Source of the DNA: Muribaculaceae bacterium
GTDB lineage: Bacteria; Bacteroidota; Bacteroidia; Bacteroidales; Muribaculaceae
Direction: 5' to 3'
Length of the DNA: 64,000 nt
Assembly: GCA_017462345.1 (NCBI GenBank)
Contig: JAFTRI010000006.1
Span: 1 to 64,000 of the forward strand
The notes beneath the pieces were generated by a model. That model made no database searches and was not told the DNA's origin. It saw nothing but the letters and a program-made list of their open reading frames with translations. The translations under genes were made by a program, and so were the position numbers. Shown piece by piece: positions 42,371 through 52,617 of the stretch. The first letter of the stretch is position 1. Every line of letters starts with the position of its first letter.

Positions 42371-43633
42371 TCAATTATGGTTTATTACACGGTTATAGAT
42401 GTCGATCACCTTGGCTCCTGCCTTATCCCAGGTTATCTGGTTCACCTCATACAGCCCGTCCTCACGAAGCTGTTCATACATGGCAGGATAGGTAATTATC
42501 GAATAAATGGCATCGGCCATAGCATCGATATCCCAATAATCGGTTTTTATGACATTGTCAAGAATCTCGGCACAGCCCGACTGCTTGGATATAATCGACG
42601 GGACGCCCATCTGCATCGCCTCCAAAGGAGATATTCCGAACGGTTCTGACACCGACGGCATTATGTACACGTCCGAAGCCTTCAGCATTTCGTACACCTG
42701 TTTCCCTTTCTGGAAACCGGGGAAATGGAAACGGTCAGCGATACCCCGTTCTGCCGCAAGCTGAATCATCTTATCCATCATATCTCCGCTACCGGCCATC
42801 ACGAAACGCACATTATGATTGTTTTTCAGCACCTTGGCAGCAGCCTCGACAAAATATTCAGGACCTTTCTGCATAGTGATACGGCCAAGGAATGTCACGA
42901 CTTTCTCCTTTGCCCTCGGAACTTCCACATTAAGCAACTCAGGACTCAGCGGGTTCACGGCATTATGCACCGTCGTGACTTTAGCCGGATCTATACCATA
43001 TTTTTCTATGACAGTTGTACGCGTAAGGTTACTTACAGTGATTATGTGGTCGGCATGGAGCATACCGTCCCGCTCTATATTGAACACCGTGGGGTTCACG
43101 TTACCGCGCGAACGGTCAAAGTCGGTTGCATGCACATGTATTACAAGAGGCTTTCCGGTAACCTGCTTTGCATGTATCCCGGCAGGATAAGTGAGCCAGT
43201 CATGAGAATGAATCACATCAAACTCTTCTGCCCGTGCAATGACACCGGCCACAATCGAATAGTTGTTGATTTCCTCAAGAAGATTATCAGGATAGCGACC
43301 GGAAAATTCAATACATCCGAGATCATTGGTCCTCATATAGTTGAAATCGGCATATATATTCGATCTCAACCTATAGTACAAGTCAGGGTGCATGACATTA
43401 CCGATACGGCTTTCAACATACTCGCGGCTCACATCACGCCATGCGACAGGGACTTGTGACGCACCTATAATCTTGGCAAAGCTCTTGTCTTCGTCTCCGA
43501 ATGGTTTGGGAATAACAAACGTAATATCCATATTGCCACATTCCCACATTCCCTTAGTGAGACCGTAGCTGGCGGTTCCTAATCCGCCCAGGATATGTGG
43601 CGGGAACTCCCACCCGAACATTAATGCTTTCAT
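42371..43633 (-). CDS. Glycosyltransferase, glycogen-synthase-like (GT4/GT5 type)
   Basis: A 420-residue GT-B enzyme. KALMFGWEFPPHILGGLGTASYGLTKGM is the N-terminal sugar-acceptor signature of glycogen and starch synthase-like proteins. FDVIHSHDWLTYPAGIHAK, VTFLGRITMQKGPEYFVEAA and VSEPFGISPLEAMQMGVPSI (the EX7E motif) follow. Its position between a debranching enzyme and a GH57 hydrolase makes glycogen chain synthesis the most likely role. The ATG at 43633 was chosen over a TTG two codons earlier. Confidence 0.85.
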   Translation of the reverse strand: MKALMFGWEFPPHILGGLGTASYGLTKGMWECGNMDITFVIPKPFGDEDKSFAKIIGASQVPVAWRDVSREYVESRIGNVMHPDLYYRLRSNIYADFNYMRTNDLGCIEFSGRYPDNLLEEINNYSIVAGVIARAEEFDVIHSHDWLTYPAGIHAKQVTGKPLVIHVHATDFDRSRGNVNPTVFNIERDGMLHADHIITVSNLTRTTVIEKYGIDPAKVTTVHNAVNPLSPELLNVEVPRAKEKVVTFLGRITMQKGPEYFVEAAAKVLKNNHNVRFVMAGSGDMMDKMIQLAAERGIADRFHFPGFQKGKQVYEMLKASDVYIMPSVSEPFGISPLEAMQMGVPSIISKQSGCAEILDNVIKTDYWDIDAMADAIYSIITYPAMYEQLREDGLYEVNQITWDKAGAKVIDIYNRVINHN

Positions 43634-43649
43634 GGACAATATGAAATAA

Positions 43650-45593
43650 CTACATGTTTAACTTCTTGAGTGTACGCAACGTGCGAAGGACTTCGGCCAC
43701 GTTTGTCGCATGGCTTATCGCTCCGCGTCCGGTAAATGGCGGATTACCGTCATATAGCTGCGACAGCGAGCCTATACATCCTTGCGACATCTCATCCTCA
43801 AAGCCTATGAGCATACGGTCAATATAGGAGATCCCGCTCATACCGAATACCTTGAGATAGGCATCGGCATAGAACCCTATGAGCCACGGACGAGCCGGAC
43901 CCGAATGCAACGTCACCTCACGTTCTTCAGGCGAACCCACATAAAACGGGCGATAGCCATAACTCTTCGGGGAGAGGGTGCGCAGGCCTTTGGGTGTCAA
44001 CAGCTCCCTTGTAACCACATCAAGCACGCCCTTGCGCTGGCGGCGGTCAAGCGGAGAATAGTCAAGGCCTATCGCTATCGCCATATTGGGGCGAACTGAC
44101 GGATCGGCGTATGTACCGTTCACATAATCGTAAAGATAACCGTAATCATTCAGGAATGTATCAACAAAGGCAGGTTTCAACAGACCGGCACTCTTCAGCC
44201 AGCGTTCGCGGCGCAATTCCATTTCCGGCACATTCTCCCCAAGCATTGCGGCAAACATAAGCGCATTGTACCACAACGCGTTGAATTCAACAAGATAGCC
44301 TGTGCGCGGAATCACCGGAGTACCGTTAAAATTGGAATTCATCCATGATACCGGCCGTGATGCGCCCATGGTTGCAACCAGACCGTTGGCTTCCGACACC
44401 AGATTAGGATGTCCTCCATCCAATATATAATCCACGATGCCGGCCACAACAGACAAATATCGGGAACGTGCCTCCTCGACACTTGTCGATTTGGCATACT
44501 GCTGTATCGCCCAGACAGCCCACAACGGAATGTCAGGCAAATCTATACCATGGATACGGCGACTCTCCTGTCCTGTCCTCATGAAATGCCCAAGAGCGGC
44601 AAGTGCCGTCTCCATCATACTCTCAAAATCTTCCTTATGGTCGATGGCAAGCGTTGCACCGGGCAATGCCATGAACGTGTTGCGGGCGAGCACCGTTCCC
44701 CAAGGATACCCAGAGATAAGGAAATCACCGTCATGGTCTTTCAGATAGCACTGTTTTGCCGCATTTTTCAGACAATTGAAAAAACTTGACCGGCATGTAC
44801 GGTGAGCGATCTCATTCTGGTACATTTTATTGAGGGAACGCGTCGGGACTTTGGATATTCCGGCCGAGAATATTATCGACTCACCCTTCTTGATGGGAAT
44901 TTCAAAATATCCCGGCACCCACAGGTCTTCGGTATAAGGAATACCCCGTTCGAGATCCTTCACATATTCGATGCCGTTATACCAATGCGGGTCATAGTGC
45001 CATGCAGGCTTGTGGCTGAACTGCATATACAACGTCGGGAATCCCTTATACAGACAGCATGAGATGCCATTTGGCGCCTCATCACAGTCTCCGTTCAGGT
45101 TTCCGTTTGCCATACACAGCCCGTTAGCGTCACGGAATGCAAGGAACGGACGGAACTGGAGTGTTGTCGGTGAGTGAGCCTCGACAAGAGTATAGCGTAT
45201 AAGTAGACGGTTTTCGTGAGAGATGAACATTTTCTCCTTGGTCAATATCACACCGCCCACCCTATAAGTTATACGTGGAACGTTTTCACAATCAAATTCC
45301 CGGATATATTTGTGCCCGTTAGGACTGTACACCCCACCCGTATAGCGATGGATTCCCAGATTGAACGGAGCACCGTGCTGTATCACAGTTTCATCAAGGG
45401 ATGACAGCAACACATGCGGCTTGTTATCCATTTCCGGTATAGGAATCACAAGAAGTCCGTGCTGCTTGCGGGTATTACACCCCACAACAGTCGTACAATG
45501 ATAAGCCCCCGATTGATTAGTCCTCAGAATTTCCTTTGGCAAGGATTGTTCAAGGTTAATCATGAGGTTTTTATCAAATTTAAGATAACTCAT
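43650..45593 (-). CDS. Glycogen debranching enzyme (amylo-alpha-1,6-glucosidase type)
   Basis: A 647-residue cytosolic enzyme. The N-terminal domain (SGAYHCTTVVGCNTRKQHGLLV, HGAPFNLGIHRYTGGVYSPNGHKYI) belongs to the bacterial/archaeal debranching enzyme family. The C-terminal (alpha/alpha)6 barrel has SGYPWGTVLARNTFMALPG, GIDLPDIPLWAVWAIQ, VEFNALWYNALMFA and LHSGPARPWLIGFYADAYL. The family removes alpha-1,6 branch stubs. It is first in the minus-strand glycogen cluster. A clear promoter was not found in the 120 bases upstream. Confidence 0.9.
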   Translation of the reverse strand: MSYLKFDKNLMINLEQSLPKEILRTNQSGAYHCTTVVGCNTRKQHGLLVIPIPEMDNKPHVLLSSLDETVIQHGAPFNLGIHRYTGGVYSPNGHKYIREFDCENVPRITYRVGGVILTKEKMFISHENRLLIRYTLVEAHSPTTLQFRPFLAFRDANGLCMANGNLNGDCDEAPNGISCCLYKGFPTLYMQFSHKPAWHYDPHWYNGIEYVKDLERGIPYTEDLWVPGYFEIPIKKGESIIFSAGISKVPTRSLNKMYQNEIAHRTCRSSFFNCLKNAAKQCYLKDHDGDFLISGYPWGTVLARNTFMALPGATLAIDHKEDFESMMETALAALGHFMRTGQESRRIHGIDLPDIPLWAVWAIQQYAKSTSVEEARSRYLSVVAGIVDYILDGGHPNLVSEANGLVATMGASRPVSWMNSNFNGTPVIPRTGYLVEFNALWYNALMFAAMLGENVPEMELRRERWLKSAGLLKPAFVDTFLNDYGYLYDYVNGTYADPSVRPNMAIAIGLDYSPLDRRQRKGVLDVVTRELLTPKGLRTLSPKSYGYRPFYVGSPEEREVTLHSGPARPWLIGFYADAYLKVFGMSGISYIDRMLIGFEDEMSQGCIGSLSQLYDGNPPFTGRGAISHATNVAEVLRTLRTLKKLNM

Positions 45594-45713
45594 TGTTTAA
45601 GTATGTATAAATGTTAGATTTAGAGTTGTGTTCGGTATTATTACTACGAATGTCGTGTTTAATTTCGGAATAAACAAATTTTTAATAAAAAATATGATTT
45701 ATTTCGATTTTGT

Positions 45714-46685
45714 TCACTGAAATATGCGGCACAGTGTCGTTTTCACATCCCTGAAAAAGCAACTCAGCGGAGTGATTATAGGGCGGAATTCCGGCGCATT
45801 CTCCGGAGTGAATATGCCCAATGACTGGCGATGGCACTTCACCTCCATCATATCGTCCATAACCACCGGCTCGCCATCAAGATGTGCGGGTCCGCCCTCC
45901 GCCCTGCATATAACGGCCGACGGTGCCCGGAACGAATGAATCATGACATTGCGGTCTATATAGCCGGTAAACAGATCAACCCCGACGCGAGCCATATCAA
46001 ACGGATTTCCTGCATGAATTATCGTAATATCCAACAATCCGTCAGCAATATTGGCCTTCGGAGCGATATAGGCATTGTTACCGTACTGGGATGCGTTGCA
46101 GCATGCAACGATAAATGCCTTCTCGGTAAGCGTCTTTCCGTTAGCGCTTATCGTGTACACCTGCGGATTGTATCTTGCATACTCGGCCAAGGCACTCTTG
46201 ACATACATGAATTCACCACGACGGCCCTGACGGGAAAACGCATCGCTTACTGTCGCATCAAACCCGACACCGAATGTACAGAAGAACGGACGCCCGTTTA
46301 CCGTCCCGTAATCACAGTTCACGACATACCCCTTCGCTATGACATCAATTGCCGGTTTCGGTTCCAATGGAATATTCAGATGACGGGCAAGACCGTTACC
46401 GGAGCCCGAAGGTATAATCCCGAGCGGGACATTGGTATTACACAGGGCTGAAGCGGTTTCATTGATCGTGCCGTCACCCCCTGCCGCAATAACAGCGTCA
46501 TAGCACTGCACCACCGCCATTCGTGCCAAGCGGGTTGCATCTCCTGCGCCCGCCGTAAACCGTGTTTCCACCGACACGCCGGCATCAGATAATCGCCGTG
46601 TAACCGTATCGGCAAGACCGCGCTTGTTCCACGTGCCGGAAACAGGATTAACTATCAACAGATACCGTTTGTCACTCATTGCCAT
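45714..46685 (-). CDS. YegS/BmrU-family lipid kinase
   Basis: A 323-residue diacylglycerol-kinase-like protein, expected to phosphorylate a membrane lipid. The nucleotide-binding signature is IAAGGDGTINETASAL followed by GIIPSGSGNGLARHLNIPL. The beta-rich C-terminal domain ends in the ACCNASQYGNNAYIAPKANIADGLLDI block. Start at 46685 or the Met two codons later (46679) are equally possible. A TATCTTTG promoter element lies 14-20 bases upstream. Confidence 0.88.
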   Translation of the reverse strand: MAMSDKRYLLIVNPVSGTWNKRGLADTVTRRLSDAGVSVETRFTAGAGDATRLARMAVVQCYDAVIAAGGDGTINETASALCNTNVPLGIIPSGSGNGLARHLNIPLEPKPAIDVIAKGYVVNCDYGTVNGRPFFCTFGVGFDATVSDAFSRQGRRGEFMYVKSALAEYARYNPQVYTISANGKTLTEKAFIVACCNASQYGNNAYIAPKANIADGLLDITIIHAGNPFDMARVGVDLFTGYIDRNVMIHSFRAPSAVICRAEGGPAHLDGEPVVMDDMMEVKCHRQSLGIFTPENAPEFRPIITPLSCFFRDVKTTLCRIFQ

Positions 46686-46698
46686 ACTATAATAATTG

Positions 46699-46706
46699 CA
46701 AAGATA
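46699..46706 (-). promoter_or_regulatory. Candidate -7 element for the lipid kinase
   Basis: The minus strand reads TATCTTTG, 14 bases before the first ATG, implying a very short leader. It lies in the divergent region with the T9SS operon. Confidence 0.45.
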
Positions 46707-46791
46707 ACTTAACTGTTTGACATTTTAATTCCTGCCGGCATATTTTTCACCACGGGTGCAATAATCCCGCAGGCGGTCCGTTAAAATATTG

Positions 46792-47523
46792 ATGAACAAG
46801 ATGCGACACATAATCATCCTGCTACTGACTTCAATCGTGGCGACAGTCTCAAGTGTAAGCCTCTCCGCCCAGCATTTGAACGACAAGGTGTTGAACCGTC
46901 CGTACACCGACATGCGCCGATGGCATCTCGGATTCTCCGTGGGTGTACACACTCAGGATTTACGCTTTGCCCACAACGGCTATGTAACCGAAAACGGCGA
47001 GACCTGGTTCATGGAACAGCCCTCATTCTCTCCCGGTTTCTGTGTAAACGGGCTGTTTGCCTTACGCCTGAACGACTATTTCAGCGTCAGACTGTCCCCG
47101 GGAATGTATTTCGGCAACCGTGTCGTAAAGATGATAGACACGTCAAGCGGCGAGACGACGCAACAGGATGTAAAAAGCGCACATGTAGTATTCCCTCTCG
47201 ATCTGAAGTTCGCGAGCATGCGCTACCGCAACGTGCGCCCGTACATCGTCGGAGGAGTAATGCCGGCATTCGATGTGGCAAAAAAGCGCAGTGACTACCT
47301 CAAGCTCAAATCGACCGATGTATACCTCACAATAGGATTCGGTTGTGACTTCTATCTGCCGTATTTCAAGCTGATCCCCGAAATAAAATTCTGTTTCGGG
47401 CTATCGGACATCCTCCAGCACGACCGTCCTGACCTTGTCGATGATCCGGCAAAACTGAAATACACCCAATCTCTCAGCAAAGCCACGTCCCAGATGGTAG
47501 TATTGTCCTTCTACTTTGAATAG
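46792..47523 (+). CDS. porT: PorT/SprT-like outer-membrane beta-barrel protein
   Basis: A 243-residue protein with a signal peptide (HIIILLLTSIVATVSSVSLSA) and a pattern of alternating strands ending in an aromatic residue (MVVLSFYFE), typical of a small outer-membrane barrel. Sequence such as RRWHLGFSVGVHTQDLRF, FSVRLSPGMYFGNR, YRNVRPYIVGGVMPAFDVA and IPEIKFCFGLSDIL fits the PorT family, a T9SS accessory protein. It begins a run of seven plus-strand genes that includes the T9SS core. The ATG at 46792 is used; a TTG one codon earlier is in frame. Confidence 0.82.
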   Translation: MNKMRHIIILLLTSIVATVSSVSLSAQHLNDKVLNRPYTDMRRWHLGFSVGVHTQDLRFAHNGYVTENGETWFMEQPSFSPGFCVNGLFALRLNDYFSVRLSPGMYFGNRVVKMIDTSSGETTQQDVKSAHVVFPLDLKFASMRYRNVRPYIVGGVMPAFDVAKKRSDYLKLKSTDVYLTIGFGCDFYLPYFKLIPEIKFCFGLSDILQHDRPDLVDDPAKLKYTQSLSKATSQMVVLSFYFE

Positions 47524-47534
47524 AGACATTCCCA

Positions 47535-48521
47535 ATGAAAAATAAGCTATTACACATATCAACCCTCATTATCGCCATGCTTTCACTGGCCATAACCGCT
47601 AACGCCCAGGTAGATGCCCAGTTCTCGCAATATTATGAGGTTCCCACCTACTACAATCCCGGCGCGATAGGCGCCACTGACTTCCTGCGAATACGGGGAG
47701 GCACAAGAATGCAATGGGTCGGCATCCCAAAAGCCCCCAAGACATTCCTTATCACGGGAGACATGCCGTTAAAGCTCTTCAACAAGCGTTTCGGCATAGG
47801 TCTGCTGCTCCAGCAGGAAAGCATGGGGCTGTACAAGAACATGAGCCTCGGAATACAGCTCGGCTACAAGTTCAAGTTGCTCAAAGGGGAATTTACGGCC
47901 GGATTCCAGTTCGGGATGATCGACGAATCGTTCAAGGGCTCTGAAGTATATATACCCGAAAACAACGACTACCACGACACCAACGATGACGCGATCCCAA
48001 AGAACGACATACGCGGTACGGCATTTGACATGGCACTTGGAGTACAATACGTGCATAAACATTTCTGGGCAGGCATCTCATGTACCCACATCACCTCACC
48101 CACCATTACCATGAATGCCGAATCGGGCGAGGGCGGTGAGGAAAAAAACTACGAATTCCAAGCCGGGCGGACACTATATTTTATGGCAGGCAGCAATATT
48201 CGGCTCAAAAATACGTTATTTGAAATAATGCCGTCGGTATTGGTCAAGAGTGACTTCACCTTTACAACGGCGGAAATAACGGGGCGAGTACGCTACAACC
48301 GTTTTCTGACTGCCGGAATCGGCTACCGATACGATGACGCGATAATAGCGACCGTCGGGGCTGAATTCAAAGGTTTTTTTCTCGGCTACAGCTACGATTA
48401 CCCGACATCCGCAATATCACAGGCAAGCAGCGGAAGCCATGAAATCTTCGCCGGCTACAGCCTGAAACTTGATTTTTCGGAAAAGAACAAGAATAAACAC
48501 AAGAGTATACGCATAATGTAA
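47535..48521 (+). CDS. porP: PorP/SprF-family T9SS outer-membrane protein
   Basis: A 328-residue beta-barrel protein with a signal peptide ending ITANAQ. The conserved start of the mature protein is VDAQFSQYYEVPTYYNPGAIG, diagnostic for PorP/SprF. Later YVHKHFWAGISCTHIT, ITGRVRYNRFLTAGIGYRYDDAI and FFLGYSYDYPTS also match. PorP/SprF proteins work with T9SS in delivery and anchoring of cargo. It lies 11 bases after porT and directly before gldK. Confidence 0.92.
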   Translation: MKNKLLHISTLIIAMLSLAITANAQVDAQFSQYYEVPTYYNPGAIGATDFLRIRGGTRMQWVGIPKAPKTFLITGDMPLKLFNKRFGIGLLLQQESMGLYKNMSLGIQLGYKFKLLKGEFTAGFQFGMIDESFKGSEVYIPENNDYHDTNDDAIPKNDIRGTAFDMALGVQYVHKHFWAGISCTHITSPTITMNAESGEGGEEKNYEFQAGRTLYFMAGSNIRLKNTLFEIMPSVLVKSDFTFTTAEITGRVRYNRFLTAGIGYRYDDAIIATVGAEFKGFFLGYSYDYPTSAISQASSGSHEIFAGYSLKLDFSEKNKNKHKSIRIM

Positions 48522-48522
48522 T

Positions 48523-49962
48523 ATGAAAAAAGTATCGAATTATCTTATTTCAATCGCCATAGCAGCCATTGTATCATCATGCGCAATGGGTGGCCGTTCC
48601 TCGGCAGGAGGTGAAGTCACCGGTGTCAGTGGCACTGCATGGGCCGAGCCGACACCCTACGGAATGGTACTCGTATCCCGCGGCTCAATGGAAGTCGGAG
48701 TACAGAAACCCGACAGCGTATGGAATCTTCAAGCCGATGCAAGAGGCATTTCGGTTGAATCATTCTGGATGGACGAGACAGAAATCACCAACTCCAAATA
48801 CAAGCAATTCGTATTTTGGGTACGTGACTCAATCATCCGCGAACGCCTTGCCGATCCGGCCTACGGAGGAAACGAAGAATTCAAGATCGAAGAGGACAAA
48901 GAGGGCAATCCGGTCAAGCCCTATCTCAACTGGAGCAAAGCCATTCCCTGGCGTAATCCGAACGAGGATGAAGCCCGTGCCATAGAAAGCCTCTACCGCA
49001 CCAATCCGATTACAGGCGCCCGCGAACTCGATCCCACCCAGCTCAACTATCGCTACGAGGTGTTCAACCACACTGAGGCAGCCAAGCGCAAACACCGTCT
49101 TGACCCAACCCGTCGGGAATACAACACTGACCGCCCGGTGCCAACTGAAGTACCAATCATATCCAAAGATACAGCCTACTTCAACGATGAAGGCGAGATA
49201 ATACGCGAAACAGTGACACGCGGACTGACCGGGGACTACGATTTCCTCAACACCTATATTGTCAATATATACCCCGACACGACCGCATGGATAAACGACT
49301 TTGACAACGCCTACAATGAACCGTACACCCGCCTGTACTTCTCACATGGCGGCTACAACGACTATCCCGTAGTCGGAGTAAGCTGGGAACAGGCAAACGC
49401 ATTTGCCAACTGGCGTACCGAATTCCTCCGCCGTGCCCTCGGCCGTGAAGGCGTTTATGTCGAACCTTACCGACTGCCGACAGAAGCCGAATGGGAATAT
49501 GCGGCTCGAGCCGGTGTCAACGAGAACATGTACCCGTGGGAAGGAGATCTCCCCCTGTCGGAAGACCAAGGATGTTTCTATGCCAACTTCAAGCCCAACG
49601 AAGGCAATTACATAAAGGACGGGCATCTGATAACATCACGTGTCGGCACTTATTCGCCAAATGATTTCGGACTGTATGACATGGCAGGTAACGTCAGCGA
49701 ATGGACATCCACCGCCTATACCGAAAGTGTAGGGAAACTCACCAACGACCTCAATCCCGAATACCGTTACAACGCTGCCAAAGAAGACCCGTACAAGATG
49801 AAACGCAAGATTGTGCGTGGCGGTTCATGGAAAGATGTCGCCCATAATGTACGAAGCGACCTGCGCATGTGGGAATACCAGAACGAGCAGCGTTCCTATA
49901 TCGGATTCCGCTGTGTACGCACTCAGATAGGGTTTGCCCGTGGGCAGAAATCAAAAAAATAA
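48523..49962 (+). CDS. gldK: T9SS ring lipoprotein GldK/PorK
   Basis: A 479-residue outer-membrane lipoprotein (lipobox Cys20, VSSC) with the formylglycine-enzyme-like (SUMF1) fold: ESFWMDETEITNSKYKQFVFW, VVGVSWEQANAFANWR, RLPTEAEWEYAARAG, GLYDMAGNVSEWTS and IVRGGSWKDVAHNVRS. In T9SS, PorK/GldK forms a periplasmic ring with PorN/GldN and is not an enzyme. It starts 1 base after the porP stop. Confidence 0.94.
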   Translation: MKKVSNYLISIAIAAIVSSCAMGGRSSAGGEVTGVSGTAWAEPTPYGMVLVSRGSMEVGVQKPDSVWNLQADARGISVESFWMDETEITNSKYKQFVFWVRDSIIRERLADPAYGGNEEFKIEEDKEGNPVKPYLNWSKAIPWRNPNEDEARAIESLYRTNPITGARELDPTQLNYRYEVFNHTEAAKRKHRLDPTRREYNTDRPVPTEVPIISKDTAYFNDEGEIIRETVTRGLTGDYDFLNTYIVNIYPDTTAWINDFDNAYNEPYTRLYFSHGGYNDYPVVGVSWEQANAFANWRTEFLRRALGREGVYVEPYRLPTEAEWEYAARAGVNENMYPWEGDLPLSEDQGCFYANFKPNEGNYIKDGHLITSRVGTYSPNDFGLYDMAGNVSEWTSTAYTESVGKLTNDLNPEYRYNAAKEDPYKMKRKIVRGGSWKDVAHNVRSDLRMWEYQNEQRSYIGFRCVRTQIGFARGQKSKK

Positions 49963-49995
49963 TTACGAACAATAAAGTATATTTCTCTTCAAGCA

Positions 49996-50991
49996 ATGGG
50001 AAAAATAAAGAAATATAAGAACAGTATCGAGCGATTCCTCTCAGGCGAGAGCGGACAGCGTTTCTTCAATTTCGCCTACAGTATCGGTGCCGCAGTTGTA
50101 ATATGGGGTGCCTTGTTCAAGATCCTTCACCTTCCAGGCGGCAACACACTGTTGTCAATCGGTATGGGTACTGAAGTATTGATGTTCCTCTTGACGGCAT
50201 TTGACCGTCCCCCAAAAGAATACCACTGGGAGGAGGTATTCCCCGTTTTGGCATCCAAAGACCCCGAGGACCGTCCTGAATTCAACGGAGGCGGAGGTAT
50301 CGTCATCGGAGGCAATGGCACTATGGCAACCGGTAAGTCATCAGGAGTCAAGGTATCGGCGGCGGAAGCACGCAACGCTGCCGGCATCCCCGCAGGGATA
50401 AACCTCAGCGAGGATGACACCCGCTCATTATCGGAAAGCATCGCCAAGATGTCAGCCGCATCAGAGCAGCTTTCGCGCATGGCCGAACTTACCACTGCCA
50501 CACAGCAGTATCTCGCCCAGATGGAAGCAATATCGGAAGAGATGAGACATCTGCGTGACACCACCGAATCGCTGAACAAGGTTTCCGACGTGTTGCTCGA
50601 ATCCTACCGTGCAATAACCGAGAACTCCGACAATATCACCCGCAGTTCAACAGGCTACGTGGAGCAGATGCAGGATCTCAACCGCAACATCGGCGGGCTG
50701 AACACCATCTACGAGATCCAGCTAAAGAGCGTGTCCTCGCAGCTTGAATCCATCGACCGTGTGAACCGCGGTATCAAAGACATCCGTGACATGTACGAAA
50801 AGAGTTCGGCTCAAAGCGCGCGCTATTTCGAAGAAACCGAAAAAATGGCCCGTTACATGCAGCAACTCAACTCTGTGTATGAAAAGATGATCACCGCAAT
50901 GACCATCAACATGTACCGGCCCATGATGGGTGGAGACATTCCCGGAGTAGCCCAGCCCCAACAACAGGAGTCACCAACACAGAACAGCTAA
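49996..50991 (+). CDS. gldL: T9SS inner-membrane motor protein GldL/PorL
   Basis: A 331-residue protein with two N-terminal membrane helices: FFNFAYSIGAAVVIWGALF and LLSIGMGTEVLMFLLTAF, separated by KILHLPGG. The second helix carries the conserved Glu used in proton-driven rotation (TEVLMF). A long, mainly helical cytoplasmic tail (about residues 130-310, repeated LSRMAELTTATQQYLAQM-type heptads) follows. GldL with GldM forms the motor that powers secretion and gliding. Confidence 0.93.
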   Translation: MGKIKKYKNSIERFLSGESGQRFFNFAYSIGAAVVIWGALFKILHLPGGNTLLSIGMGTEVLMFLLTAFDRPPKEYHWEEVFPVLASKDPEDRPEFNGGGGIVIGGNGTMATGKSSGVKVSAAEARNAAGIPAGINLSEDDTRSLSESIAKMSAASEQLSRMAELTTATQQYLAQMEAISEEMRHLRDTTESLNKVSDVLLESYRAITENSDNITRSSTGYVEQMQDLNRNIGGLNTIYEIQLKSVSSQLESIDRVNRGIKDIRDMYEKSSAQSARYFEETEKMARYMQQLNSVYEKMITAMTINMYRPMMGGDIPGVAQPQQQESPTQNS

Positions 50992-51013
50992 CCGAATAAT
51001 TCGCAAAGAATAA

Positions 51014-52579
51014 ATGGGATCTAACAACACACGGCTTTCACCACGTCAGAAGATGATAAACCTCATGTATATCGTCCTGACCGCAATGCTTGCCCTCAAC
51101 GTGTCAAGCGATGTCCTTGACGGCTTCACCCAGGTCGAGGACGGGCTTAACCGTTCAAACGACAACGTGGCACAACGCAATGACGCATTGTATGGCCGAT
51201 TGGAAGCCTTCAACATACAGAACCCCGACAAAGGCGGAGTATGGTTTGACAAAGCCACTGAAGTGCGCCAAGTAACCGCCAGGCTCTATAATCTTGTCGA
51301 CTCCCTTAAAACCGCCATCGTAGTCAAGGCCGACGGTGAAGATGCCGACATAAGAGAAATCAACCACCGCGATGACCTTGAAGCCGCAGCGGTGGTAATG
51401 CTGAACCCGACGACACGCCAAGGGGAAAAACTGCGTAAAGCTATCGACGGTTACCGCCTGTACATCTCATCACTGATGACCGACACAGTCAAGCGGGCCA
51501 ACATCGAGGACGCCTTATCCACAGCTTCAGTTGACCGTAAAGGCACAATCGGGGCACAGTCATGGGAAGAGTCAAAGTTTGACAACCAGCCTGTTGTCGC
51601 AGCCGTAACACTGATGGCCAAACTACAGAATGACATACGCTATGCGGAAGGCGAGGCACTGTCAACCCTTCTTGCCAATGTCGATGCCGGAGATGTGCGT
51701 GTCAACGAGCTTAACGCATTCGTAATCCCACAATCACGAAACGTGATGCGCGGCAGCAAATATTCGGCAAACATTGTCCTTGCCGCAGTCGACACCACGC
51801 AGCGACCCGCAATATTCATCAACGGGAACAAGCTGCCCAATGACCGCGGGCTGTATGAGCTGGTAACAGGTTCTACCGGAACGTTTGACTATTCAGGATA
51901 CCTCGAAGTACCCCACGGGGACGGAACGGTAACACGTCATGACTTCTCGTCATCCTACACCGTAATCGAGCCGACAGCGACCGTATCAGCGACAATGATG
52001 AATGTCCTATACGCCGGAATCGACAACCCCATGAGCATTTCAGTGCCGGGAATCCCCTCCAATTCAGTCAGTGCCTCGATGACCAACGGCACACTAACCC
52101 GTAAGGGCGATTCATGGGTGGCTCGCCCGTCAAAGGTAGGGACCGACGCTGTAATCACAGTCACAGCCAACGTTGACGGCCGCCAACAGACCGTATCGAC
52201 AACGACATTCCGTACCCGTAAACTGCCTGATCCCACACCCTACATCGTGTACACCGACAGCAAAGGGAACCAGGACAAATACAAAGGTTCCCGACCTTTT
52301 GCCAAAACGCTGTTATTGCAGACACCGGGTATAGAGGCGGCTATCGACGATGATCTTCTGAACATCAAGTTCACGGTACTTAGTTTCGAGACAGTATTCT
52401 TCGACTCGATGGGCAACGCCATCCCTGAAGTGTCTGACGGAGCCAATTTTTCCCAACGCCAGAAAGATTCCTTCCGCAGATTGTCCCGTGGAAAACGCTT
52501 CTACATATCGCGTGTGAAAGCTATAGGGCCCGACGGCATACAACGCGACCTTGCTCCAATGGAAGTAATTGTCAACTAA
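51014..52579 (+). CDS. gldM: T9SS motor protein GldM/PorM
   Basis: A 521-residue protein with one N-terminal membrane helix (MINLMYIVLTAMLALNVSSDVL) followed by the typical DGFTQVEDGLNRSNDNV. It then has a helical segment and repeated periplasmic beta domains (e.g. VIPQSRNVMRGSKYSANIVLAA, ISVPGIPSNSVSASM, RDLAPMEVIVN at the end). It couples the GldL stator to the PorK/N ring. It starts 22 bases after gldL. Confidence 0.94.
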   Translation: MGSNNTRLSPRQKMINLMYIVLTAMLALNVSSDVLDGFTQVEDGLNRSNDNVAQRNDALYGRLEAFNIQNPDKGGVWFDKATEVRQVTARLYNLVDSLKTAIVVKADGEDADIREINHRDDLEAAAVVMLNPTTRQGEKLRKAIDGYRLYISSLMTDTVKRANIEDALSTASVDRKGTIGAQSWEESKFDNQPVVAAVTLMAKLQNDIRYAEGEALSTLLANVDAGDVRVNELNAFVIPQSRNVMRGSKYSANIVLAAVDTTQRPAIFINGNKLPNDRGLYELVTGSTGTFDYSGYLEVPHGDGTVTRHDFSSSYTVIEPTATVSATMMNVLYAGIDNPMSISVPGIPSNSVSASMTNGTLTRKGDSWVARPSKVGTDAVITVTANVDGRQQTVSTTTFRTRKLPDPTPYIVYTDSKGNQDKYKGSRPFAKTLLLQTPGIEAAIDDDLLNIKFTVLSFETVFFDSMGNAIPEVSDGANFSQRQKDSFRRLSRGKRFYISRVKAIGPDGIQRDLAPMEVIVN

Positions 52580-52617
52580 ATTGAATAAAACCGATTAGTA
52601 TCACATAAGCCAATAAG